From UBA937 sp031549725 (GTDB taxonomy: Bacteria > Spirochaetota > Spirochaetia > Treponematales > Breznakiellaceae): DNA of 64,000 nucleotides. A program made the position numbers and the translations under genes. The stretch spans positions 1-64,000 of the forward strand of contig JAVBPH010000001.1 of NCBI GenBank assembly GCA_031549725.1, in the 5' to 3' direction. Below the pieces are notes generated by a model that made no database searches, had not been told where the DNA came from, and saw only the letters and a list, made by a program, of their open reading frames with translations. Below are positions 54,027 through 61,298 of the stretch, piece by piece. Numbering within the stretch: position 1 is the first letter of the stretch; each line of letters opens with the position of its first letter.

Positions 54027-54356
54027 TTATTCATCTATCCTTTCCAGTTTAAAAATTACCGGGCGGGTACCGTCGTTGCAGCAGGTAATCATTACTTTTT
54101 CGTCATTGGTCCATCCCCGCATGATGGACCCGCCCTGGAGGGCTGCATAGACATAACGGCTGATGCTGTCCCAGGCTTCGGAACAAAACTTGCCGTTCAG
54201 CATGGGAAAAAAGTTTTCATTGTCCACAATGATTTCCTGGCCATCCTCAAAGAGCTGGCATTTTCCTGCCTGGGGGTCCGCCAGATATTGGTCCGCCAAA
54301 TCCTGAAAATATTCCCGCCGTAAAACCGTAATTTTGCATTTGTGTTTTTTTGCCAT
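54027..54356 (-). CDS. TIGR04076-family small protein
   Basis: A 109-residue cytoplasmic protein of unknown function. The CKITVLRREYFQDLADQYL opening and the CCNDGTRPVIFKLER end are the marks of this family, with Cys near both ends that may bind a metal or form a redox site. The ribosome-binding site is GGGAGAA. The terminator-like hairpin at 54530-54559 faces this gene. Members are often found next to electron-transfer genes, and here it lies beside the membrane ferredoxin. Confidence 0.8.
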   Translation of the reverse strand: MAKKHKCKITVLRREYFQDLADQYLADPQAGKCQLFEDGQEIIVDNENFFPMLNGKFCSEAWDSISRYVYAALQGGSIMRGWTNDEKVMITCCNDGTRPVIFKLERIDE

Positions 54357-54529
54357 GGTCTGTTCTCCCTATTTTTAATCACTTTTTTGAAACAGTATTG
54401 CTGCTTATCTTACAGGGTATATCGAATAGGGGCATCTGTCAAAAATACCGGCCATCTTTGAATAAACAAGTCCCATTTCTGTTCTGATCTCCGGGAGGCA
54501 AAAAAAACAAATAGTAATGCAGTAAAATT

Positions 54530-54559
54530 AAAAACCTCGCCCCAGAGCAGCGAGGTTTG
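54530..54559 (-). promoter_or_regulatory. Hairpin upstream of the TIGR04076 gene
   Basis: AAACCTCGC pairs with GCGAGGTTT, and the minus strand continues with a T-rich stretch. No gene precedes it on the minus strand, so it is either an attenuator or a REP-like structure. Confidence 0.4.
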
Positions 54560-54644
54560 TTGGTTCTGTAAGGAGTGGATTTTATGTAAGTTTAATACCC
54601 ATGCAATGTTCATTTACAAGATTTTAAGAACACCCCAGACCTCG

Positions 54645-54749
54645 CACGCAGGAGCGTGCAGAAGGTATTCGCACACCGCATGAGCGGCGATTCAATCTAT
54701 TCCTTACAGAACGCGGACGGAGTCCGCATTAAACCCACCTGTGAATAAA
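54645..54749. repeat. Hairpin cluster and inverted arm related to 52808
   Basis: A GCACGC/GCGTGC hairpin and a GCGGAC/GTCCGC hairpin are followed by ATTAAACCCACCTGTGAAT (54728-54746), the inverted copy of the arm at 52808-52829 (20 of 22 identical). The two arms bracket the ferredoxin and TIGR04076 genes. Confidence 0.6.
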
Positions 54750-54758
54750 AGATTTTAG

Positions 54759-54804
54759 TTGACAAAGAGAAAAAGCTGTCTTACCATAATGAAACCGGTT
54801 ACAT
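54759..54804 (+). promoter_or_regulatory. Promoter-operator 1 of the rbs-like operon
   Basis: TTGACA (54759-54764), a 17-bp spacer and TACCAT (54782-54787) are followed after 1 nt by the operator-like dyad ATGAAACCGGTTACAT (54789-54804), one base short of a perfect palindrome. The start site would lie inside the operator, so a bound repressor would block it. Confidence 0.8.
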
Positions 54805-54876
54805 AATATTGGGCAGATATTTTATGGTTTTTAGTGCCGGATTTTTCATTTTGTCATAAAATTATGAATATTTTTA

Positions 54877-54923
54877 TTGACAAATTGAAAAAGGTGGCTT
54901 ACCATCTATGAAACCGGTTACAT
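54877..54923 (+). promoter_or_regulatory. Promoter-operator 2 of the rbs-like operon
   Basis: TTGACA (54877-54882), a 17-bp spacer and TACCAT (54900-54905) are followed after 2 nt by ATGAAACCGGTTACAT (54908-54923), identical to the operator of copy 1. Confidence 0.8.
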
Positions 54924-55014
54924 GATGATCAACAGAATTGGTTGTCCGGCTAATTGAACTGGTAAAATCGGGTGCTGAAAGTTAATTTTCTGTTAATAAT
55001 GTTAAATATTTTGT

Positions 55015-55061
55015 TTGACAAATGAGAAAACCTGATTTATTATGTATGAAACCGGTTTCAT
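55015..55061 (+). promoter_or_regulatory. Promoter-operator 3 of the rbs-like operon
   Basis: TTGACA (55015-55020), a 17-bp spacer and TATTAT (55038-55043) are followed after 2 nt by the perfect palindrome ATGAAACCGGTTTCAT (55046-55061). It is the closest promoter to the first gene, with a leader of about 110 nt and an AAGGA ribosome-binding site. The three units lie in an 805-bp gap with no other gene seen. Confidence 0.82.
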
Positions 55062-55161
55062 ATTTTGTTGTAATACTGCAGGTTGGGTCGGTTTAAATGT
55101 CAGAAACAATCATAAAATGGTTGTTCTGTAAAAATTCTGGTTTATTTAGAAGGATTAATAC

Positions 55162-56745
55162 ATGGCTGATGAATTGGTTCGGGCTGAATGTATTACAAAA
55201 ACATTCTCCGGTGTGACAGCCCTGGATAAGGTAGACTTTGATCTTCGAAAGGGAGAAGTTCATGCCCTTTTGGGCGAAAACGGGGCTGGCAAGTCTACCC
55301 TGATGAAGATAATTTCCGGGGTATACACCCGGGATTCGGGGGATCTGTATATTAGCGGAAATAAGGTGGGAGATCTGAATCCCCGGTCGGCCCAGGACCT
55401 GGGTATTGGGATTATCCACCAGGAATTAAACCTGTGCCCACACCTTACTATTGCGGAAAATATATTTCTTAACCGGGAGTTTACCACAGCAGGCGGTTTT
55501 TTAAAGGCTAAGAAACAGAATGAAGAGGCAAAGGTATATTTACAGAAGCTCAATCTGGATATAGATCCCGATACACGGGTCAGTGAGATTCCCGTTTCAA
55601 AGCAGCAGATGGTTGAAATTTGCAAGACCCTTTCCATGGATGCAAAGATCATCATCATGGATGAGCCTACTTCCGCATTGACTGAAAAGGAAATTGAGGA
55701 CCTGTTTAAGGTTATTGAGCTGCTTAAAAACGAAGGCCGGGGAATCATTTATATTTCCCACCGGCTCGAGGAATTGTCCCGGATTGTTGACCGGGTAACC
55801 ATTCTCCGGGATAGCCGCTATGTTACTACCATGAACTTTGCGGATACCAACCTTCCCGAAATAATCAAGCTTATGGTCGGCCGGACATTGGACGAGAAGT
55901 TCCCCAAGATCGAAACCGGGTTTAATTATGAAATGTATCAGCAGCTTACCCAGGGTGATGAAAACTCCCCCCAGATGAAAGCCCTGGCAGCGGAAAAAAT
56001 CCTGGAAGTTAAGGACCTGTCTTCTCCCCATGGAGTCGGAGTAAAGGATGTATCCTTTGAATTGTTCCGGGGGGAAATTCTTGCAATTGCCGGTTTAATG
56101 GGAGCGGGCAGGACCGAATTGGTCCGGGCCATCTCCGGTGCGGATAGAATGAGCAGCGGCCAGATCATCCTGGATGGAAAAGTTATTGATATTAAAAATC
56201 CCAAGAATGCTATTGATGAAGGAATCTTCTGTGTGCCCGAAGACCGCAAGAAGGATGGACTTTGTGTCAGGATGACCCTGGCGGAAAATATTACCCTGCC
56301 CAGTTTGGATATTATTTCAAAATTCGGGGTAATCCTCCGGGATAAGGAAGCCAAAAAAAGCAGAGAAATGATGAAGAGCCTTAAAATAAAGGCTCCCGGA
56401 ATAGAGCAGTTTGTCCGTAATCTGTCCGGCGGGAACCAGCAGAAAGTGGTAGTCGGTAAATGGCTCATGCGCCAGGCGAAGGTGGTTATCTTTGATGAAC
56501 CCACCCGGGGTATCGATGTTGCATCAAAAATTGAGATTTATAACATAATCAATGATTTAAAGAAAAATGGTATTGGGGTGATGTTTGTTTCATCCGAATT
56601 ACCCGAGGTTTTAGGAATGTCGGACCGTATTTTAGTTATGTGTAACGGAAAAATTACGGCGCAATTGATAACGAAGGATACAAATCAGGAAGAGATCCTT
56701 CACTATGCAACGCAATATACTGATGGGGGCAAGGTTCATGAGTGA
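55162..56745 (+). CDS. Sugar ABC transporter ATP-binding protein (RbsA-like)
   Basis: Double ATPase of a CUT2 sugar importer, 527 residues. The first domain has Walker A GENGAGKST (38-46) and Walker B IIIMDEPTSAL; the second has GLMGAGRTEL, the signature LSGGNQQKVVVGKWL and VVIFDEPTRGIDV. It is the first gene of an operon with a permease and a binding protein, behind three promoter-operators. Confidence 0.93.
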   Translation: MADELVRAECITKTFSGVTALDKVDFDLRKGEVHALLGENGAGKSTLMKIISGVYTRDSGDLYISGNKVGDLNPRSAQDLGIGIIHQELNLCPHLTIAENIFLNREFTTAGGFLKAKKQNEEAKVYLQKLNLDIDPDTRVSEIPVSKQQMVEICKTLSMDAKIIIMDEPTSALTEKEIEDLFKVIELLKNEGRGIIYISHRLEELSRIVDRVTILRDSRYVTTMNFADTNLPEIIKLMVGRTLDEKFPKIETGFNYEMYQQLTQGDENSPQMKALAAEKILEVKDLSSPHGVGVKDVSFELFRGEILAIAGLMGAGRTELVRAISGADRMSSGQIILDGKVIDIKNPKNAIDEGIFCVPEDRKKDGLCVRMTLAENITLPSLDIISKFGVILRDKEAKKSREMMKSLKIKAPGIEQFVRNLSGGNQQKVVVGKWLMRQAKVVIFDEPTRGIDVASKIEIYNIINDLKKNGIGVMFVSSELPEVLGMSDRILVMCNGKITAQLITKDTNQEEILHYATQYTDGGKVHE

Positions 56746-57709
56746 CAAATCAATAGAAAACAAAGCAGAAATGCAGCTTCGTTTATCACGGACGCAGAAA
56801 CAATTTCTTTCAACCCTAAGCGGACTGGTGATCATTGGTATAATCTTTACCATATTAAGTCCTTACTTCTTATCGGTAAACAACCTGCTGACGGTTGCTA
56901 CCCAGACAGCGGTTATTGCCATCATTGCAGTAGGCCAGACCTACGTCATGATCACATCCGGGATCGACCTTTCCATAGGTTCCAATATTGCCCTGTCGGG
57001 AATGATTGCTGCCCTGGCTATGAAAGCCGAAATTCCGGTACCCATTGCCATGATTTTAGCTCTTCTGAGCGGAAGTCTGGTGGGATTAATCAACGGCATA
57101 TTTGTTTCCTTCGGAAAGCTGCCTCCGTTTATTGCGACCCTGGGAACCATGACTGCCATCCGCGGGGTGGCCCTCACACTCACCCAGGGGATCCCCATAA
57201 GCGGACTGCCCAAATCATTTACCCAATGGGGAACCGACTCAACCCTGGGAATTCCGAACCCGGTGATAATTATGCTGCTTCTGGTGGTGATTTTTGGACT
57301 TATCCTGGCAAAAACAAAATTGGGAAGGCATGTTTATGCGGTAGGCAGCAACTTTGAAGCGGCCCGTCTGTCCGGTGTGAATAATAAAAAGGTTCTGATC
57401 ACGGTCTATGTTTTCTCCGGATTGCTTGCAGCATTTGCGGGTCTCATTATGGCCGCCCGGATTATTTCTGCCCAGCCTGCGGCGGGTGACGGTTATGAGC
57501 TTGATGCGGTTGCTTCATCGGTTATCGGCGGTACCAGTACCCTGGGCGGTGAGGGCGGCATACCTGGAACATTTATCGGTGCCTTTGTCATCGGTATTCT
57601 GAGAAACGGCCTGAACCTGATTGGGGTATCCCCCTTTATCCAGAAGATTGTTATCGGCTGTGTTATAGTCGGATCGGTTTTCTTCGACCGGATTAAGAGG
57701 AAGGACTAA
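56738..57709 (+). CDS. Sugar ABC transporter permease (RbsC-like)
   Basis: CUT2-type inner-membrane permease of 323 residues from the chosen start. The start at 56738 is preferred because the GCAAGG box lies just upstream and it overlaps the ATPase gene by 8 nt, whereas the longer frame begins inside that gene. The conserved block AVGQTYVMITSGIDLSIGSN and the second ELDAVASSVIGGTSTLGGEGG are typical of RbsC. Confidence 0.92.
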   Translation: MSDKSIENKAEMQLRLSRTQKQFLSTLSGLVIIGIIFTILSPYFLSVNNLLTVATQTAVIAIIAVGQTYVMITSGIDLSIGSNIALSGMIAALAMKAEIPVPIAMILALLSGSLVGLINGIFVSFGKLPPFIATLGTMTAIRGVALTLTQGIPISGLPKSFTQWGTDSTLGIPNPVIIMLLLVVIFGLILAKTKLGRHVYAVGSNFEAARLSGVNNKKVLITVYVFSGLLAAFAGLIMAARIISAQPAAGDGYELDAVASSVIGGTSTLGGEGGIPGTFIGAFVIGILRNGLNLIGVSPFIQKIVIGCVIVGSVFFDRIKRKD

Positions 57710-57803
57710 TTGTAGCTTGATATATCCGTAATGGTTTGTTGCGGATTTAAAATATCATGAAAGATCTTCGTGGAAGATCAAGAATAAAGTAGGAGGATTA
57801 GAA

Positions 57804-58751
57804 ATGAAAAAAAGATCTGTTTTTCTAATGGTCCTTGCAATCGTACTGATTAGTGCGTTGCCTGTGTGGGCTCGTGGCGGAAAGGATGCGAGCGATGGAA
57901 AGATTAAGATTACTCTCATCACCATGGATTCCATTGACGAACACTGGCTCAAGGTAAAAGACGGTGCTCAGACAAAAGCTAATGAACTGGGGAATATTGA
58001 TCTGACCTTCAACGCACCTCCCGGTAAAGTTGATGCTGCGGTTCAGCTCCAGATGGTAGAAGATGCAATCACCAAGAAGGCTGATGTTATCATGCTTGCA
58101 CCCCTTAACAAGGACGCTCTTGTTCCTGGTGTAGAAAAAGCAAAAGCTGCAGGCATCAAGGTTATCATCATTGACTCCGCAGTTGGAACCAGCAACTACG
58201 ATGCATTCTTCTTCACCGACAACGGTGCTGCCGCACGGCTCGCTGCTGACGAACTGGCCAAGAACATCAACAGCCGCGGAAAGATCGCTATCGTTAACGC
58301 CCAGGCTGGTGCTGGTACGACCATGACCCGTGAAAATGATTTTAAAGATCAGATCGCCAAGAAATATCCCAACATTACTGTTGTGGGAACCCAGTATTCC
58401 GATGGTGACAAGACCAAGGCCCTGAATATCGCCACCGACTTCATGACCGCTAACCCTGACTTAGCAGGTATCTATGCCTGTAACGAAGGTGCAACTGTGG
58501 GTGTTGGTAATGCTATCGAACAGGCCAAGAAAACCGGAGTTATCAAGTTTGTAGGATTCGACTGGTCCGCAGACACCAAATCTCTGATGGAAAAAGGCGT
58601 ACTCCAGGCTACCATGGTTCAGAATCCCTACCAGATGGGGTATCTCGGTGTTCAGGCTGCTGCCGATCTTATGGCTGGCAAATCTGTTCAGAAAGATGTT
58701 GACACCGGCGTAACTGTGGCCACCAAGGCCAACATGAATTCAATTAAATAG
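57804..58751 (+). CDS. Sugar ABC transporter substrate-binding protein (RbsB-like)
   Basis: Periplasmic sugar receptor of 315 residues. The signal peptide ends ALPVWA, followed by RGGKDA, with no lipobox. The mature part contains the Peripla_BP_4 features ITMDSIDEHWLKVKDGAQTKA, ADVIMLAPLNKDAL, VIIIDSAV and FVGFDWSADTKSLMEKG. AGGAGG precedes the ATG. A strong terminator follows, which ends the operon. Confidence 0.93.
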   Translation: MKKRSVFLMVLAIVLISALPVWARGGKDASDGKIKITLITMDSIDEHWLKVKDGAQTKANELGNIDLTFNAPPGKVDAAVQLQMVEDAITKKADVIMLAPLNKDALVPGVEKAKAAGIKVIIIDSAVGTSNYDAFFFTDNGAAARLAADELAKNINSRGKIAIVNAQAGAGTTMTRENDFKDQIAKKYPNITVVGTQYSDGDKTKALNIATDFMTANPDLAGIYACNEGATVGVGNAIEQAKKTGVIKFVGFDWSADTKSLMEKGVLQATMVQNPYQMGYLGVQAAADLMAGKSVQKDVDTGVTVATKANMNSIK

Positions 58752-58777
58752 TTGAATTTCTAATGTAATGTGTGTAC

Positions 58778-58813
58778 AAGGGGTGTCTTAAAGCATTTTA
58801 AGGCACCCCTTTT
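58778..58813 (+). terminator. Terminator of the rbs-like operon
   Basis: AAGGGGTG(T)CTTAAA pairs with TTTAAGGCACCCCTT with a 4-nt loop and a T-run. Confidence 0.92.
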
Positions 58814-59034
58814 GCTTTTAAAGCAAGATGGATATTGAAAAAGGGAAATTTTAAAAATCGGTTTTTAAGTTTATCCCAGTTGGAAAGGCCGTCCTTTTCA
58901 AGAGGATGGTTTTATTCCGGATGGGCATAATGGAACCTCTGAAAATCAGGCTGAATTTTTGGAAGTTCCCCAGGAGACGGCTTTATTTCTTAATACTTTA
59001 ATGAGATAAAAAGTATCTCCCTAATACGTCCAAA

Positions 59035-59069
59035 GAAAATTTCTAAAAGTCCGTATTTTAGAGATTTTC
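59035..59069. repeat. TTCTAAAA palindrome (PAL family copy 4)
   Basis: GAAAATTTCTAAAA and TTTTAGAGATTTTC pair with one mismatch and lie 27 nt upstream of the ROK kinase start. Related palindromes are at 4095, 15917 and 26133. The rest of the 344-bp gap after the rbs-like operon holds only the terminator. Confidence 0.55.
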
Positions 59070-59095
59070 CTTGGATGGGATAACAGGAAGTAATG

Positions 59096-60061
59096 ATGGA
59101 TGGGGAATCGTATATTATTAGCATTGATATCGGGGGAACAAAAACCGCCGTGTCCCTATGGACAAGTACCGGGGAATTGATACAGAAGTGTCAGTTTCCA
59201 AGCAAGGGAAGTCCCGAGTCGCTGGTTAACCGGGTAGTAGCGGAGGCTAACCGCATCCTGGAAGAAACACCGGCACAAACCAGTGATGTTGAAGCCGTGG
59301 GTATAATTTGCTGCGGCCCCCTGGATACGGTAAACGGTTATGTCCTTTCTCCTCCTAATCTTCCCGGATGGGACAGGATTCCCATTGTTTCTATCCTGGA
59401 AAAGCGATTGGGGATTCAGTGTTTTCTGGAAAATGATGCCAATGCGTGTGTCCTGGCGGAATGGCGTTGGGGTGCCGGCCGGGGATTCCAAAACTTGGTT
59501 TTTCTGACCTTTGATACCGGTATGGGTGCGGGGCTTATATTAAATGGCCAGCTCTACCAGGGGACCTGCGGTCTTGCCGGAGAAGTGGGGCACATGAGGA
59601 TAGCCGACGACAGCCCCGAGACATACGGGAAAAGGGGTTCCTGGGAAGGGATCTGCAGCGGCGGCGGTCTGACCCGGAGGTATGCGGATTTGACCGGGAG
59701 GACCGAATCCGGGAAGTATATCTGTAAAACCGCAGAGGCAGGAGATAAGGAAGCTCTCCAGGTTGTGGAAGCCTGCGCATTTTATTTAGGCCGGGGTGTG
59801 GCCCAGCTCATTGATATCCTCAATCCCGAGTGTATTATCATTGGCAGCATATTTGTCCGGAACGAAAAATTATTCAGACCAATCATGGAAACGGAAATAA
59901 ACCGGGAAGCGCTGACCGAATCCTGGAAACATTGTACCATACTTCCCGCCCAGCTTGGGGAAATCCTCGGGGACAAAGCAGCCCTGGGGGTTGCCCTGGA
60001 TAATCTGGAAAAACAAAAGGTGTCCAGCACCAATATGGCAGATGCGGTGGGATCTTCATAG
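59096..60061 (+). CDS. ROK-family sugar kinase
   Basis: Probable sugar kinase (glucokinase-like) of 321 residues. The second of two adjacent ATG codons is preferred because AGGAAG lies 5 nt before it. The phosphate-binding motif is ISIDIGGTKTAVS, the catalytic Asp lies in ENDANACVLAEWRWGAG, and the ROK signature GAGLILNGQLYQGTCGLAGEVGHM is clear. The usual zinc-binding CxCGxxGC motif is replaced by SPETYGKRGSWEG, so the zinc site is missing. It lies between the rbs-like operon and a convergent LacI gene, fitting a role in phosphorylating the imported sugar. Confidence 0.88.
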   Translation: MDGESYIISIDIGGTKTAVSLWTSTGELIQKCQFPSKGSPESLVNRVVAEANRILEETPAQTSDVEAVGIICCGPLDTVNGYVLSPPNLPGWDRIPIVSILEKRLGIQCFLENDANACVLAEWRWGAGRGFQNLVFLTFDTGMGAGLILNGQLYQGTCGLAGEVGHMRIADDSPETYGKRGSWEGICSGGGLTRRYADLTGRTESGKYICKTAEAGDKEALQVVEACAFYLGRGVAQLIDILNPECIIIGSIFVRNEKLFRPIMETEINREALTESWKHCTILPAQLGEILGDKAALGVALDNLEKQKVSSTNMADAVGSS

Positions 60062-60127
60062 ATAATTTAATTTTGACCCATGGGGGACCGGACCGGCTGG
60101 GATTTCATGTTCTTTTTAAAATCGGAA

Positions 60128-61132
60128 TTAGTTTACCGCGGCGGTGGATTCCCGGATAACCAATTTTGGTTCGATGATCCTTTTGGACGGCATGGCGTCA
60201 TTGTTTTTTATCATGTTCATAAGATCCAGAGCTGCAATCCTTCCCATGTCAAATATGGACTGGGATACGGTGGTCAGCGGAATCTTGCATTGGGAAGCTA
60301 TCCTGATATCATCATATCCTATTACTGAAACCTGCCGCGGCACGGAAACTTTCATTTCCAAAAGCCGGGAAATAATCCCCATGGCCACATAGTCGTTGGA
60401 TACAAAAATGGCGGTTTTTTTTGTTTGTATTGAATCACGTTCCACCAGAACCGGTGCAAGTTTATATCCATCCTCATAGGTTTTTAATGGAGAATATTTG
60501 ATAATCTTTGTCTTTTTAGTATGAACCCGTTCCAGGAATCCCTCTACCCGTTCCTGTACGGTTTGATGACCGGATACGGGAATAACAATCACCTGTTCCC
60601 TGTTCAGGGAATTAACATACTCCGCAGCGACCCGTCCGCCCTTCCGGTTGTCACAGCAGACATAGGAAATATTGGGATCCTCCGAGGTTATGTTGATCAG
60701 CATAAAGGGGATGCCGGATTTTTTAAGCATCTCCACCGCTTCAGTCTCGGCCGAGGAGGGAGCGATAAGAATACCGTCCACCCGGTTTATTATCATGGAA
60801 CGGATCCCCTGGAGTTCCCGTTCCGGAATCCACCGGGAATTCATCAGCTGAATGGAATAATTTTCAGTGGAGATGATGCTGTCAATTCCATCGGTGATTT
60901 CAATATAGAAGTCGTTGGCCAGTTCATCTATCACCACACCGATAATTTTAGTGGGCATCCCCGCCAGACCCTGGGCCAGCATATTGGGAGTATAGGAATA
61001 TTTATTGATAATCGAAAGAATTTTTTCCCTGGTTTTCTCGCTGACCAAATGAGGCTTGGACATGACCCGGGAAACAGTTGCCTTTGAAACTCCGGCTTCG
61101 TTTGCAATATCATCAATGGTTTTGTGTTTCAT
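60128..61132 (-). CDS. LacI-family repressor, candidate regulator of the rbs-like operon
   Basis: A 334-residue LacI-family protein. The helix-turn-helix reads TIDDIANEAGVSKATVSRVMSKPHLVSEKTREKI, with a K-x-T-V-S-R recognition helix like the one in GntR of E. coli, which recognises a site with an ACCGGT centre; the operators at 54789, 54908 and 55046 have the same centre. The ligand domain contains VDGILIAPSSAETEAVE, FVSNDYVAMGI and VIGYDDIRIASQCKIPLTTVSQS. A -10 TATAAT (61151-61146) is close to its start, and there is no Shine-Dalgarno. Confidence 0.92.
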   Translation of the reverse strand: MKHKTIDDIANEAGVSKATVSRVMSKPHLVSEKTREKILSIINKYSYTPNMLAQGLAGMPTKIIGVVIDELANDFYIEITDGIDSIISTENYSIQLMNSRWIPERELQGIRSMIINRVDGILIAPSSAETEAVEMLKKSGIPFMLINITSEDPNISYVCCDNRKGGRVAAEYVNSLNREQVIVIPVSGHQTVQERVEGFLERVHTKKTKIIKYSPLKTYEDGYKLAPVLVERDSIQTKKTAIFVSNDYVAMGIISRLLEMKVSVPRQVSVIGYDDIRIASQCKIPLTTVSQSIFDMGRIAALDLMNMIKNNDAMPSKRIIEPKLVIRESTAAVN

Positions 61133-61145
61133 TATTCTGGTTACA

Positions 61146-61174
61146 ATTATATCGTATTAAAACAGGGTTGTACA
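61146..61174 (-). promoter_or_regulatory. Promoter of the LacI repressor gene
   Basis: A perfect TATAAT (61151-61146) with a weak -35 (TGTACA, 17 bp upstream). The leader would be about 6 nt. Confidence 0.4.
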
Positions 61175-61252
61175 TGGTATACTGTGACCGCCATGTGTAA
61201 GGCTTGGCCTATGAAGGTCATTTCAAAAAGTAAAAAATACGGATACCAGGTC

Positions 61253-61281
61253 TTGACATCATCAATTCCTGTACCCATAGT
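61253..61281 (+). promoter_or_regulatory. Promoter of the GatB-asparaginase fusion gene
   Basis: TTGACA (61253-61258), a 17-bp spacer and CATAGT (61276-61281). The start codon is 18 nt downstream, with an AAGAGG ribosome-binding site between. Confidence 0.55.
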
Positions 61282-61298
61282 ACGATAAGAGGCATATT

